A DNA stretch of 64,000 bases, from NCBI RefSeq assembly GCF_009711135.1, contig NZ_WMIC01000010.1:124001-188000 (forward strand). Reading direction: 5' to 3'. A program made the position numbers and the translations under genes. Shown one piece after another: positions 16,117 to 25,646 of this stretch. Position 1 is the stretch's first letter. Every line of letters starts with the position of its first letter. The stretch is from Flavobacterium sp. LC2016-01. GTDB lineage: Bacteria; Bacteroidota; Bacteroidia; Flavobacteriales; Flavobacteriaceae. The notes under the pieces were generated by a model. The model saw only the letters and a list, made by a program, of their open reading frames with translations. It was not told the origin of the DNA and ran no database searches.

Positions 16117-18564
16117 ATGAAAAAGAATATATTCCTTGCCTTTTCTGCAGTAATCGCATTGACGTTTTGCGTTGAATCTAATGTAATGGCGCAGAGCTCT
16201 TATAAAATTGATGTTTCTAAAGCAAAATATGAAGTAAAGCGAGGGCATCTTGATTTGGGAGGCAAAGGTCAGAACGAGGAGTCAATAGAGGTAAATAACT
16301 TTTATCTTGAGCGAAATGGAAAGCCTTTTGTTCCAGTTATAGGCGAGTTTCATTATTGCCGTTATCCTTCTCAGTATTGGGATCAGGAAATCAAAAAAAT
16401 GAAATCAGGAGGAGTAACGGTAATTGCTACTTATGTTTTCTGGAATATGCATGAGCCAAAGGAAGGAGAATTCAATTGGGCTGATGATTCTAATCTGCAT
16501 CATTTTGCACAGCTTTGCAAAGACAATAAAATAGATTTAATTGTTAGAATAGGGCCTTTTGCACATGGAGAAATCCGCAATGGAGGGCTTCCGGACTGGC
16601 TTTATGGGCGTCCTTTTGAGGTACGCTCCAACGATTCGGAATTTATGAAGTATACTGAAAAATTGTATAACGAAATTGGCAGACAGCTTCAGGGACTTTA
16701 TTATAAAGATGGAGGTCCTGTCATTGGAATTCAGATTGAAAATGAATATCAGCATTCTGCTGCTCCATGGGCTATTACTTATTCCGGAGCTGAACGAGAA
16801 TACACTACTGCCAGACGTGACCGTAAAATCACACAGGTGGGCGTGGGCATAAATGATTCTGGAAATGAATTTAAAGATTATGGACAGGCATATATGAACG
16901 GCCTTAAGACGATGGCAAAAAAAGCAGGAATGGATGTGCCGCTTTATACGGCTACAGGCTGGGGATTTGCCACAATCATTAATAATGGATCGATTCCAGT
17001 CATGGCAGGATATGCATTTCCTTTTTGGGAAGACAAGATAAAACCTTCTCCCTTTTACTTGTTCAAAGACATTCGTAAAACTCCTGACTACGCTCCTGTG
17101 AGTTATATCACTGAAGATTATCCTTCAATAGCAGCTGAACTCGGAACGGGAATGAGTGTTTTGTATTCACGCAGGCCAAGAGTTCCTGGAGAAAGTTTTC
17201 TGCCGATGATGGTAAGAACTATTGGAAGCGGCTCAAATGGTCTTGGGTATTATATGTACCATGGCGGAACGACACCTTCCAATGGATTTTATATGTATTC
17301 TGAAGGTTTCGGTCTTTCAAATAAATCATATGATTACCAGTCACCTATCAGGGAATTTGGAAATACAGGCAAAGGATTTTATGAACTGAGACTGATGAAT
17401 AATTTTCTGAATTTCTTTGGAGAAAAACTGGCTCCCCTTTATCCTGTAATTCCTCAGACAAATGCTCAAATAACAGCAGATAATAATGCGACACTTCGCT
17501 ATTCAGTAAGAAGTGACGGGAAAAGCGGTTTTCTGTTTATGCACAATTATCAGGACCATGTTCAGACAAAAGATCTTGAAAATTTAAAAGTAGCTATTGC
17601 TTCGACAGCGGGGAATATTCAGTTTCCGCATTCAGGTACTTTTACTTTAAAATCGGGTTCTTCTGCTGTTTTTCCATTTAATATGAAATTTGGATCAGTA
17701 GAATTTAAACAAGCAACTGTACAGCCTCTTTTAAATTTCAGTAATAACGGAAAGAATTATTTCGTGTTTTTCTCTGTAGATGGAATAAAGCCAGAGGTAG
17801 TTTTAAATGGAAAAATAAAAACTACGGTAAAAAATGCCAGTTCTTTATCGAGTGAAGGCAATAGTGTGATTTCTGGAGAGAATGGAAAAAGTTTTGAATT
17901 TACTGCAGGTAACAATATCTTTCTGATTATTCCATTTGAAAAGGCGCTTCATACAATTTTGGTGGGAACACCAGAACAGCAATATGCAGTCATAAGCAAA
18001 GCACTTGTCCTGGAAAATGGAAATAAATTGGACATGATAAGTACGGGCACAGCATCTTGGGATTTGGAAATGTATCCAAAAACTGCTTTAATAAAAACTG
18101 ATGAAGCCAAAATAAGTCCATTGAAAAACAGTGAAAAAATAGTTGCATCTTGGAATATAACAACCCAGAAAGTGACGCCTCAGGTTAAAATTTCTCAATT
18201 TGATGACCGTCATTTTATACTTGATGCCAAAGATCTTGATCTTTCTAAGCTTAACGATGTCTTTGTGAAATTTGACTATAGAGGTGACAGAGCTATATGT
18301 ATGCTTAATGGAGAAATTGCTACAGATAATCTCTATACAAGTGAAGCATGGCAGGTTGGACTTAAGAGATATCAAACAGCGCTAAAGCAAAATGAAATGT
18401 ATTTTTATTTTATGCCAATGCTTAAAGATGCTCCTTATTTGGAATATCTGGATAAAAATGTACTGCCAGATTTCTCAAAAACAAAAGAATTTCTCGAAAT
18501 CAAAACACCTGAAATTATTCCTGAATATAAAGTAAGTATTGAATTTAACAAAATTCAGTTTTAA
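16117..18564 (+). CDS. GH35 beta-galactosidase-like enzyme
   Basis: Exported enzyme of 815 aa. The start at 16117 is chosen because it gives MKKNIFLAFSAVIALTFCVESNVMAQS, a signal peptide; an upstream GTG at 16081 would overlap the DUF5107 gene. GH35 hallmarks are present: VPVIGEFHYCRYP, FWNMHEPKEGEFNW, RIGPFAHGEIRNGGLPDWL and GPVIGIQIENEY, giving acid/base Glu210; Glu341 in AAELGTG is the likely nucleophile. The C-terminal half is beta-rich. GH35 enzymes remove terminal beta-galactose, and some Bacteroidota members act on galactan, arabinogalactan or xyloglucan side chains. It works in the periplasm upstream of the MFS porter. Confidence 0.85.
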   Translation: MKKNIFLAFSAVIALTFCVESNVMAQSSYKIDVSKAKYEVKRGHLDLGGKGQNEESIEVNNFYLERNGKPFVPVIGEFHYCRYPSQYWDQEIKKMKSGGVTVIATYVFWNMHEPKEGEFNWADDSNLHHFAQLCKDNKIDLIVRIGPFAHGEIRNGGLPDWLYGRPFEVRSNDSEFMKYTEKLYNEIGRQLQGLYYKDGGPVIGIQIENEYQHSAAPWAITYSGAEREYTTARRDRKITQVGVGINDSGNEFKDYGQAYMNGLKTMAKKAGMDVPLYTATGWGFATIINNGSIPVMAGYAFPFWEDKIKPSPFYLFKDIRKTPDYAPVSYITEDYPSIAAELGTGMSVLYSRRPRVPGESFLPMMVRTIGSGSNGLGYYMYHGGTTPSNGFYMYSEGFGLSNKSYDYQSPIREFGNTGKGFYELRLMNNFLNFFGEKLAPLYPVIPQTNAQITADNNATLRYSVRSDGKSGFLFMHNYQDHVQTKDLENLKVAIASTAGNIQFPHSGTFTLKSGSSAVFPFNMKFGSVEFKQATVQPLLNFSNNGKNYFVFFSVDGIKPEVVLNGKIKTTVKNASSLSSEGNSVISGENGKSFEFTAGNNIFLIIPFEKALHTILVGTPEQQYAVISKALVLENGNKLDMISTGTASWDLEMYPKTALIKTDEAKISPLKNSEKIVASWNITTQKVTPQVKISQFDDRHFILDAKDLDLSKLNDVFVKFDYRGDRAICMLNGEIATDNLYTSEAWQVGLKRYQTALKQNEMYFYFMPMLKDAPYLEYLDKNVLPDFSKTKEFLEIKTPEIIPEYKVSIEFNKIQF

Positions 18565-18621
18565 AGTCTAAATTACCTTATTGAAGCTAAAAATAAAAGC
18601 TTGACTTACGGTCAAAACTAA

Positions 18622-21525
18622 ATGAATATGAAAAAGTATTATTGCCCTTTTGCTTTACTTGTTGCTCTGTTTGTGCTGTGCAGTTTTAACGACAAGACTA
18701 TAGATCTGAGCGGGAGCTGGCATTTTGAAATTGACAGACAAGATAAAGGTATTTCTGAAAAATGGTACAATCGCATACTTACGGATGAGATCAAACTGCC
18801 GGGATCAATGGCAGAATATCTCAAAGGCGATGAAATATCCTTAACTACAAAGTGGACAGGGACAATCTATGACAGCTCTTTTTATTTTGTTCCAAGGTTC
18901 GCCAAGTACCGTAAACCAGGGAATGTGCATATTCCTTTTTGGCTTACTCCGGCAAGATATTATGTTGGAGCGGCTTGGTATCAAAAAGAAGTCATAATCC
19001 CTTTAGATTGGAAGGGAAAACGAATTGTTCTAAATCTCGAAAGAGTTCATATAGAAACAAGAGTGTGGGTAAATGATAAAGAGGTCGGAATGCAGAACTC
19101 CCTTACGACACCTCATACTTACGATTTAACGGAATATCTTTCAACAGGGAAAAATCGTATTTCTATACGTATCGACAACAGAATTAAAGAAATTAATGTA
19201 GGTCCTGATTCGCACAGCATAAGCGATCACACACAAGGAAACTGGAACGGTATTATTGGAAAGATTGACCTTGAAAGTTCATCTGAGGTGTATATGGATG
19301 ATATTCAGATTTACCCAGATGTAAAGAATAAAAGAGCCAAAGTAAAAATTTCAATAACTAACAGCACCAAGAAGAGATTCAACGGCAAACTGATTCTTTC
19401 TGCAAAAAGCTTTAATTCGGATGCTTCGGATCAAACGAAAGAAATAAACACCAATGTAACAGTACCAGAACTTGCAAACACGGTTGTTGAAATGGAACTT
19501 CCTTTTGAAAAAGGAATGCTCACATGGGACGAATTTAATCCTGCTTTGTACAATCTGGACGCAAAACTTGTTTCTAAAGCAGCAGTCTCAGAGAAAAAAA
19601 TACAATTCGGAATGCGGGAATTCAGAATAGAAGGAAATCGATTTTTGATAAATGATAATCCTGTATTTCTGCGCGGTACACTAAATAATTGCGAATTTCC
19701 ATTAACAGGATATCCCGCAGTAACGGTAGAAGCGTGGGAGAAAATCTTCAAAACAATTAAATCTTATGGCTTAAATCATGTCCGTTTCCATTCTTGGTGT
19801 CCTCCAGAAGCTGCCTTTATTGCTGCTGATAGAATAGGATTATATCTACAGGCGGAAGGACCTAGCTGGCCGAATCATGGCCCTAAGATTGGCCTGGGCC
19901 AGCCTATAGATAAGTATCTGTACGACGAGACCATCAGAATGACAAAAGAATATGGCAATTATGCATCATTTACAATGCTTTCTGCAGGAAATGAACCAGC
20001 AGGAAATCAGGTAGCGTATTTGAATGCCTTTGTTGATTTTTGGAAAAAGAAAGACAGCAGGAGAGTGTATACCGGAATGTCAGTTGGAGGAAGCTGGCCA
20101 GTTGTTCCCAATGCCGAATTTCAGGTCAGAGGAGGAGTCAGGGGACTGGCATGGGATAAAATGCCCGAAACGGTATCCGATTTTAGTGCTGGAATTTCAG
20201 GTTTCAAAGTTCCCTTTGTCGCGCATGAGATCGGTCAGTATTGTGTATTTCCAAACTTCAGTGAGATTCAGAAATATCAGGGAGTTTACAAGGCTAGAAA
20301 CATGGAAATGTTTCAGCAGGATCTTATAGATCACAATATGGGTGATCAGGCTGGCAATTTTTTAAATGCATCGGGAAAGCTTCAGGTATTGTGTTATAAA
20401 AATGAAATTGAGAAAATGCTGAGAACGCCCGGTTATGGAGGTTTTCAATTACTGGGACTTCAGGATTTTCCTGGTCAGGGAACTGCGTTAGTTGGGGTTC
20501 TGGATGCTTTTTGGCAGGAGAAAGGATATGTTACAGCGAAAGAATACAGCCGATTCTGTAATCAGACTGTGCCTTTAGCAAAAATTCCAAAATTTGTCTA
20601 TACTGCGAATGAAAATTTTGAAGCTGAGATTTTACTTTTCCATTCAGGAAAGAATCCTTTAAACAATGCAGTAATTAGCTGGAGCATACAAAATGAGAAT
20701 GGAAATATTCTTTCTTCTGGCAGTTTTAATCCGCAGACATTTCAAAATGGAAACGGCATGCCCGTGGGAAAAATTGCTTTTGGGCTTAATGAAATAAAAG
20801 CACCATCAAAATTAAAACTGGAAGTAAAAATCAATGGGACTTCTTTTGCTAATGACTGGAATTTTTGGGTATATCCACAAAATGACCAAACTTCTGAATC
20901 ATCAGTTTATTATTGTAATAAGCTGGACAGCAAAGCTGAAGATGTGCTTAGAAATGGAGGCAGCGTATTTTTAAATGCGGCGGGAAAGGTGATAAAAGGC
21001 AAAGAAGTCGAAATGCATTTTTTGCCTGTTTTTTGGAATACTTCCTGGTTTAAAATGAAACCTCCACATGTTACCGGAATGCTCATTCAGGAGAAAAGTG
21101 CCGCGTTTGTAGATTTTCCCACAGATTCGTACAGTGATCTCCAATGGTGGGACATTCAGAATCGTGCTCAAGTAATGAATCTTGAAGACTTTCCTGCAAA
21201 TTTCCGTCCGCTTGTCCAGCCTATCGACACCTGGTTTATGAACCGAAGACTAGCTTTGATTTTTGAAGCGCGGGTTGGCAATGGAAAGATAATTGTATGC
21301 AGTGCTGATCTGGGACCTGATGTTCAAAACAAACCTGCTTCAAAACAGCTTTTCAAATCACTGCAGAAATATATGAATTCGGATAAGTTTAATCCATCAG
21401 ATACAATCAGTTTAGAGCTTATAAAGGATTTATTTGCAAGTCCTTCAAAAGACATATTCAACACCTATACAAAAGACAGTCCTGATGAACTTAAACCTAA
21501 TTCGGCTCAGAATAAAATAAAATAG
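18622..21525 (+). CDS. GH2 glycoside hydrolase
   Basis: Exported 967-aa GH2 enzyme. The N-terminal hydrophobic segment (residues about 3-22) ends near Cys20, so it may be a lipoprotein, although the lipobox is poor. Domains in order: sugar-binding jelly roll (about 25-220, DLSGSWHFEID), Ig-like domain (225-330), TIM barrel (335-640) and C-terminal beta domains. The acid/base is Glu458 in LSAGNEP; Glu536 in VAHEIGQY is the likely nucleophile. RFHSWCPPEAAF is typical of the barrel. GH2 covers beta-galactosidase, glucuronidase, mannosidase and arabinopyranosidase, so the substrate is undetermined. A second in-frame ATG lies at 18628. Last gene of the AraC-controlled operon. Confidence 0.83.
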   Translation: MNMKKYYCPFALLVALFVLCSFNDKTIDLSGSWHFEIDRQDKGISEKWYNRILTDEIKLPGSMAEYLKGDEISLTTKWTGTIYDSSFYFVPRFAKYRKPGNVHIPFWLTPARYYVGAAWYQKEVIIPLDWKGKRIVLNLERVHIETRVWVNDKEVGMQNSLTTPHTYDLTEYLSTGKNRISIRIDNRIKEINVGPDSHSISDHTQGNWNGIIGKIDLESSSEVYMDDIQIYPDVKNKRAKVKISITNSTKKRFNGKLILSAKSFNSDASDQTKEINTNVTVPELANTVVEMELPFEKGMLTWDEFNPALYNLDAKLVSKAAVSEKKIQFGMREFRIEGNRFLINDNPVFLRGTLNNCEFPLTGYPAVTVEAWEKIFKTIKSYGLNHVRFHSWCPPEAAFIAADRIGLYLQAEGPSWPNHGPKIGLGQPIDKYLYDETIRMTKEYGNYASFTMLSAGNEPAGNQVAYLNAFVDFWKKKDSRRVYTGMSVGGSWPVVPNAEFQVRGGVRGLAWDKMPETVSDFSAGISGFKVPFVAHEIGQYCVFPNFSEIQKYQGVYKARNMEMFQQDLIDHNMGDQAGNFLNASGKLQVLCYKNEIEKMLRTPGYGGFQLLGLQDFPGQGTALVGVLDAFWQEKGYVTAKEYSRFCNQTVPLAKIPKFVYTANENFEAEILLFHSGKNPLNNAVISWSIQNENGNILSSGSFNPQTFQNGNGMPVGKIAFGLNEIKAPSKLKLEVKINGTSFANDWNFWVYPQNDQTSESSVYYCNKLDSKAEDVLRNGGSVFLNAAGKVIKGKEVEMHFLPVFWNTSWFKMKPPHVTGMLIQEKSAAFVDFPTDSYSDLQWWDIQNRAQVMNLEDFPANFRPLVQPIDTWFMNRRLALIFEARVGNGKIIVCSADLGPDVQNKPASKQLFKSLQKYMNSDKFNPSDTISLELIKDLFASPSKDIFNTYTKDSPDELKPNSAQNKIK

Positions 21526-21626
21526 ATTATTTGCGTTAAAAAAAATATTGAAGAATAATAATACAGGACAAATACGAATTGACTGATTTCTTGAACTACA
21601 TTAACTTTTAGCTGTACTATACGGTC

Positions 21627-21634
21627 TAGCTTTG
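21627..21634 (+). promoter_or_regulatory. -7 promoter element before the azoreductase-like gene
   Basis: TAGCTTTG fits TAnnTTTG 15 bases before the ATG at 21650, implying a very short leader. No -33 TTG is at the usual 20-base spacing. Confidence 0.4.
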
Positions 21635-21649
21635 CGGAAAATTAAACTC

Positions 21650-22300
21650 ATGAAAAAAATATTAGTAATTAATTCAAGTCCGCGAGAGAGTAGATCACGC
21701 AGCAGAAGACTTGCGAATACATTTGTTGAATCTTGGAAAAAGCAAGTACCCGCTACACCAATAACCTATAGAGATTTGGCATCAACCAATGTTCCACATA
21801 TGAGTGAAACTTGGATTGCGGCAGCATTTAGACCTGAGGGCGATAGAACAGAAGCTGAAACTGAAGCATTAAAATTAAGTAAGGAACTTATTATTGAATT
21901 AAAAGAGGCTGATGTAATTGTTCTTGCAGCCCCAATGCATAATTGGACAATTACCAGTTCTCTCAAAGCTTATATTGATCAGGTTTTAAGAGTAAACGAA
22001 ACATGGAAACTTAATACTGAAGATCTTTCAAATCCTTATATTGGTCTGCTAAAAAATAAAACCTTATTCCTGCTAACCTCAAGAGGAGCTCAAGGATACG
22101 AAAAAGGGGAGTACAACGAACATATGAATTTTCAGACTCCTTATCTGAAGATGGTATTTAACATTATTGGGATAACAGATATTCAGGAAATTACTGTTGA
22201 TGGAGAAGGATATGGCCCGGAAGCAATCGAACTTGCGATCCAGAAATCAAATGCAAAAGTTACAAGTTTGATAGAAAGATACTTTTTACAGACACTTTAA
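21650..22300 (+). CDS. FMN-dependent NADH:quinone/azo oxidoreductase-like flavoprotein
   Basis: Flavodoxin-fold protein of 216 aa in the AzoR/NQO family. The start at ATG 21650 gives MKKILVINSSPRESRSRSRRLANTF, the phosphate-binding loop of FMN; a TTG six codons upstream is less likely. VIVLAAPMHNWTITSSLKAYIDQVLR is the second FMN contact, and LLTSRGAQGYEKGE the third. These enzymes reduce quinones and azo or other electrophilic aromatics with NAD(P)H and protect against them. It stands alone, preceded by its own promoter and convergent to the GNAT gene. Confidence 0.82.
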   Translation: MKKILVINSSPRESRSRSRRLANTFVESWKKQVPATPITYRDLASTNVPHMSETWIAAAFRPEGDRTEAETEALKLSKELIIELKEADVIVLAAPMHNWTITSSLKAYIDQVLRVNETWKLNTEDLSNPYIGLLKNKTLFLLTSRGAQGYEKGEYNEHMNFQTPYLKMVFNIIGITDIQEITVDGEGYGPEAIELAIQKSNAKVTSLIERYFLQTL

Positions 22301-22414
22301 CTCGTTTGTTTGTTTTTATTTTGCGATGTATTTATTAGAAAATGCAGCAGTATTAACTTGGCTAATTCTTTTTTAAAGACAAGTTAATACATTGCATACA
22401 ACGGACTTAATTCA

Positions 22415-22927
22415 CTAAATCTTTCTAATCATTGTAAGTAACCATCTATATTCCTCTTTCATTGCCGGATAATCCAAATAGTTTTTGTCAGTCATTACAA
22501 ATCCCTGTTTTTCATAGAAGTATTTTGCAAGACTATCTTCCATAACTTTAAGCCAAATAATTGGGCGGTCGTGTTTATGAGCAAAATCAATTATAAATTT
22601 CATAACCGTTTTTCCAATTCCTTTTCCGGCATATTTCTTAAGAAGGTATAATTTATCTATTTCGATACAGTCTGTTTCAGAGTAAGGGGCTATGAAATTA
22701 TTTTTCAGTTTAAAATATCCAATGATATTTTCTGAATCATAAACGAGAAAATAATGAATATCGGATGATAAAAGTTCCTTTTTAAAATCTGCTTTTTTAT
22801 AAAATTTCTCAAGATACCATACTCCATTATCAATCCATAGATATTTGTAGGTGTTGGTGTAGGTTTGAACTGCAATTTTAAATAATAAATCAAGCTGGTT
22901 TGGGTGGCATTCTGTAATGGTAATCAT
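22415..22927 (-). CDS. GNAT-family N-acetyltransferase
   Basis: Cytosolic acetyltransferase of 170 aa. The acetyl-CoA loop is visible as LLKKYAGKGIGKTVMKFIIDFA (about 93-114, motif A with GKGIGK), followed by IIWLKVMEDSLAKYFYEKQGF, the conserved motif B with a YEKxGF end. Single GNAT enzymes of this size acetylate small amines, antibiotics or protein N-termini, and the substrate cannot be inferred. It is transcribed alone toward the azoreductase gene; the upstream terminator at 23034 separates it from the epoxide hydrolase gene. Confidence 0.82.
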   Translation of the reverse strand: MITITECHPNQLDLLFKIAVQTYTNTYKYLWIDNGVWYLEKFYKKADFKKELLSSDIHYFLVYDSENIIGYFKLKNNFIAPYSETDCIEIDKLYLLKKYAGKGIGKTVMKFIIDFAHKHDRPIIWLKVMEDSLAKYFYEKQGFVMTDKNYLDYPAMKEEYRWLLTMIRKI

Positions 22928-23033
22928 TTTTAGTGTCTATTTACTTAGCAGTATACAAGGGGGTAAATATAATTCATATTTATTTTGAACAGCTATGGTA
23001 TTTAATAATTTGATGAATGTATTGACAAAAAAG

Positions 23034-23080
23034 CTGCTCTGTCTAATGACCATACTGGGCCATTAGACAGAGCAGTTTTT
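23034..23080. terminator. Strong terminator downstream of the epoxide hydrolase
   Basis: Perfect 15-bp stem (23034-23048 and 23061-23075, loop 12 nt). It is flanked by an A-run on the left, which is a U-run for the - strand transcript, and a T-run on the right. It lies 35 bases past the stop of the - strand epoxide hydrolase gene. Confidence 0.85.
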
Positions 23081-23114
23081 ATTTTTTAGCTATAGGTTTA
23101 AGCTTTTTTTAAAT

Positions 23115-24404
23115 TTATTTGCGTAATGATTTAAAAGAAGCTCTCAATTCTTTGGTAAAGCTTTCCGGCTGTTCCCAAGCAGCGAAGTGACCACCTTTTT
23201 CTAATTTATTAAAGTATAACAAGTTTGGGTATGCTTTTTCTGCCCAGCTGCGTGGTGTTGTATAAATTTCATCAGGAAAAGCGCTTACTGCAACGGGGAT
23301 CTTTACGTCCTTAGGAGCAAAAAAGGCAAGCTTGTTTTCCCAATAAAGACGTGATGAAGAAGTCGCAGTTCCAGTTAGCCAGTAAAGGGTAATGTTATCA
23401 AGAATATCATCTTTTGTAAGACCTTCTTTTTTTCCTTCAAATGTGCGTTCAATTAATTCAAGGCTTCTGGCATCGTGATCTAATATCCATGAAGCTAAAC
23501 CGATAGGAGAGTCTTCGATTCCATATAAAGTCTGTGGACGATTTCCCATTTCCTGTGCATATGCTAGACCATTTTTGTAGAAGAAAGAAAGCTGTCCATA
23601 TGCTTTCTTTTCATCAGCTGAAAGATTAGCTGGTTCGGGAGCGCCTGTAAAAGCAGCTGTATTAATTTCGTTTGGTACTGCTCCGGCCATATTGGTATGG
23701 ATTGCAATAAGTTCAGGAGCTGCCTGTACTCCCATCATGTCAGTGATAAGCGCACCCCAGTCACCTCCCTGTGCTACAAATTTCTGGTAGCCAAGGCGTT
23801 TCATTAAAGTTACCCAAGTTTTTGCAATTTTCTCAGGACCCCAGCCCAGTTCAGTAGGTTTTCCTGAAAATCCGTATCCAGGAATTGAAGGTATAATTAC
23901 ATCAAAAGCATCTTCGGCTTTTCCACCGTAAGCAGTTGGGTTGGTAAGCGGATCAATTATTTTAAGCTGCTCGATTACAGACCCTGGCCATCCATGGGTA
24001 ATGATTATCGGAAGTGCATTTTTATGTTTGGACTTCACATGAATAAAGTGGATTTCAACTCCGTCTATTGTAGTGATGAAATTAGGATAAGAATTGATTT
24101 TCTTTTCAATCTTGCGCCAGTCATAATCATTTGCCCAATACTTGGCAAGTGCCTGTACTGTAGCTTGCGGTACGCCTTGTGTATTATCTGTAACAAGTTC
24201 CTTGTCAGGCCATTTTGTATTTTGTATTCTTTGTTTTAAATCATCAAGCTGTGCTTGTGTTGCATGGTACTCAAAAGGACGAATAGCTTCTGATTTATCT
24301 GCTGCTTGTTTTTTCTGGGCAATACCAGTTGCTACCATAAGGACTAATAATCCGGTAGTAAAAAAACCTTTAAAACTTTTTTTATGCTGTTTAATTGCTT
24401 CCAT
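23115..24404 (-). CDS. Exported epoxide hydrolase (EHN-domain type)
   Basis: Epoxide hydrolase of 429 aa with a signal-like N-terminus (hydrophobic about 14-30, ending GIAQ). It has the N-terminal EHN lid domain (about 41-150, IRPFEYHATQAQLDDLKQRI) and an alpha/beta-hydrolase core. HGWPG (137-141) forms the oxyanion hole, Asp215 in QGGDWGAL is the nucleophile, and the His in KGGHFAAWEQP near residue 407 is the base. It hydrolyses epoxides to diols in the periplasm. It is a close paralogue of the 433-aa gene at 26316 (shared KSKHKNALPIIITHGWPGS). Upstream sits a 115-bp control element that is repeated before the gene at 24887. Confidence 0.87.
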   Translation of the reverse strand: MEAIKQHKKSFKGFFTTGLLVLMVATGIAQKKQAADKSEAIRPFEYHATQAQLDDLKQRIQNTKWPDKELVTDNTQGVPQATVQALAKYWANDYDWRKIEKKINSYPNFITTIDGVEIHFIHVKSKHKNALPIIITHGWPGSVIEQLKIIDPLTNPTAYGGKAEDAFDVIIPSIPGYGFSGKPTELGWGPEKIAKTWVTLMKRLGYQKFVAQGGDWGALITDMMGVQAAPELIAIHTNMAGAVPNEINTAAFTGAPEPANLSADEKKAYGQLSFFYKNGLAYAQEMGNRPQTLYGIEDSPIGLASWILDHDARSLELIERTFEGKKEGLTKDDILDNITLYWLTGTATSSSRLYWENKLAFFAPKDVKIPVAVSAFPDEIYTTPRSWAEKAYPNLLYFNKLEKGGHFAAWEQPESFTKELRASFKSLRK

Positions 24405-24435
24405 TGTTTTTTATTTTGAATGAATTAATAATTTT

Positions 24436-24550
24436 AAATTTCTGAGACAAAGGTATTTTGGCAGTATAGTCTTTACAATCAGAAAATAGGTTAAACAGAC
24501 GAAGTGGGTATTGAACCAGACAATTTCAAACCTGAAAAGTTTTGGGTCTA
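24436..24550 (-). repeat. Duplicated promoter region, copy 1
   Basis: About 115 bp nearly identical to 25647-25760. On the - strand it carries TACCTTTG (24448-24455) preceded at 20 bases by TTG (24476-24478), a full Bacteroidota promoter for the epoxide hydrolase gene. Between them lies the dyad-like TTGTAA-N5-ATACTG. The left 60 bases (24490-24548) are the most conserved part, which implies a shared activator or untranslated control sequence. Confidence 0.75.
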
Positions 24551-24598
24551 GAAAGCATATTTAGAATTAATAATAGGATTGTTTTTATCGAACGCTAT

Positions 24599-24808
24599 TT
24601 ATTTTATTTTTCTATCGATGACTTTTTGTACACGTGGACCAATAATAAGTATCGCGGGTATAACTAAGATATAGGCTAGTGCCCAAGATTTTGTCCAAAC
24701 CTTTAAAAAGTTTTCGGTAAAACCAAGATTGATGGCAATAAGACTGAATGATATAATTCCTGTTGTGATTATACCCATAGTGAGTGCAAATGCAATTTTA
24801 TTTTTCAT
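24599..24808 (-). CDS. DUF2798 small membrane protein
   Basis: Small inner-membrane protein of 69 aa with two hydrophobic helices (about 6-27 and 41-58) separated by FTENFLKVWTKSWALAY and ending in basic residues. This fits the DUF2798 family (two-helix proteins of unknown function), whose signature includes the W-x-K-SW-x-LAY segment. It lies 78 bases after the gene at 24887 on the same strand and may share its transcript. No function is known. Confidence 0.75.
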   Translation of the reverse strand: MKNKIAFALTMGIITTGIISFSLIAINLGFTENFLKVWTKSWALAYILVIPAILIIGPRVQKVIDRKIK

Positions 24809-24886
24809 GATTATTTTATATTTTATTAAGAAGCATCATATTGGTTTGATGATGCTTTCAAATTCAATTAATAAATACTTTTGCGT

Positions 24887-25633
24887 TTATTTTCTGCTTA
24901 TTTCTCTAAGGTCAATTGATACTAATAAAGGTTCAGGAAACAACGGCGTATTATCTTCTTGTCTGATATATACATTTCTTTTAGTTGCTATTTTAACTCC
25001 CTGTACATCGATATAATCAGATAAATAATGTGCTGCAGTGGCTCCACCAGCAATATCTACATTGTAATCATGTCGTTTAATAAGACCGTCTTTGTCAATA
25101 TAAAAAGTTTGAACGGGACTATGCGTCGCAATCTCTTCAGGAAAAGTTACTTGAAGTCTTTGAAATACTTCTCCATTTTCTATCCAAGGTTCTAATTCTT
25201 CTATTTTATAACCAGCATCTCCAAAATTAAAAGGAGCATTAAAATAAGTCCACATAGCATATCCAGTAAAGTACGCAAGCTGAATTTGGCTCCAAGGTGT
25301 TTCTGTTGTATATCCAGCAAATGAATCACGAGGATTTGAGAGTTCTTCAATAACATCTTCTTTACTGTTCTTAATGGCAACATGCTGAGCAGTAAATGCT
25401 GTGTGCCAATCTTTATTAAGGAAAGGGCGATGTGAAGTAAATTGTTTGTTTGTGTGAGAAGTCACATAAATGTCATCAACTGATCCAGGATGCCCCACCA
25501 TTGACCAGAGTACCCCATCGCAGATAAGTCGTGCCGACACAGTTTCAAACTTATTAAAGTTTTCTCTGCCTCCATGAGCTTTAATTGTAAATTCTAATAA
25601 ATCATTTGCTGCGTGCTGTTTAACTGTTTTCAT
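24887..25633 (-). CDS. Uncharacterised protein, possibly LolA-like fold
   Basis: Protein of 248 aa that I do not assign to a named family. It has no clear signal peptide. Visible features: LLEFTIKAHGGRENFNKFETVSARL at the start (the AHGG opening is common in small lipoprotein-carrier-like beta proteins), a middle with YFTGYAMWTYFNAPF, and a C-terminal half rich in strands with YIDKDGLIKRHDYNVDIAGGATAAHYLSDY (partly quoted). The overall pattern of curved beta strands with short turns suggests a LolA/LppX-like sheet, but this is inference. The upstream 114-bp control region is shared with the epoxide hydrolase, so the two are probably co-regulated. Confidence 0.7.
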   Translation of the reverse strand: MKTVKQHAANDLLEFTIKAHGGRENFNKFETVSARLICDGVLWSMVGHPGSVDDIYVTSHTNKQFTSHRPFLNKDWHTAFTAQHVAIKNSKEDVIEELSNPRDSFAGYTTETPWSQIQLAYFTGYAMWTYFNAPFNFGDAGYKIEELEPWIENGEVFQRLQVTFPEEIATHSPVQTFYIDKDGLIKRHDYNVDIAGGATAAHYLSDYIDVQGVKIATKRNVYIRQEDNTPLFPEPLLVSIDLREISRK

Positions 25634-25646
25634 AATATTTGTTTTT

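Noticed and set aside
22353..22387. TTAACTTG/CAAGTTAA inverted repeat between the convergent azoreductase and GNAT genes
   Set aside because: A 19-nt loop and no U-run make it a poor terminator; it was not called as a feature.
21612..22956. GTACTATAC and GCAGTATAC sequences upstream of the azoreductase and GNAT genes, similar to the dyad in the 115-bp repeats
   Set aside because: Half-site spacing does not match the CTGTAC-N5-GTACAG pattern, so a shared operator is not supported.
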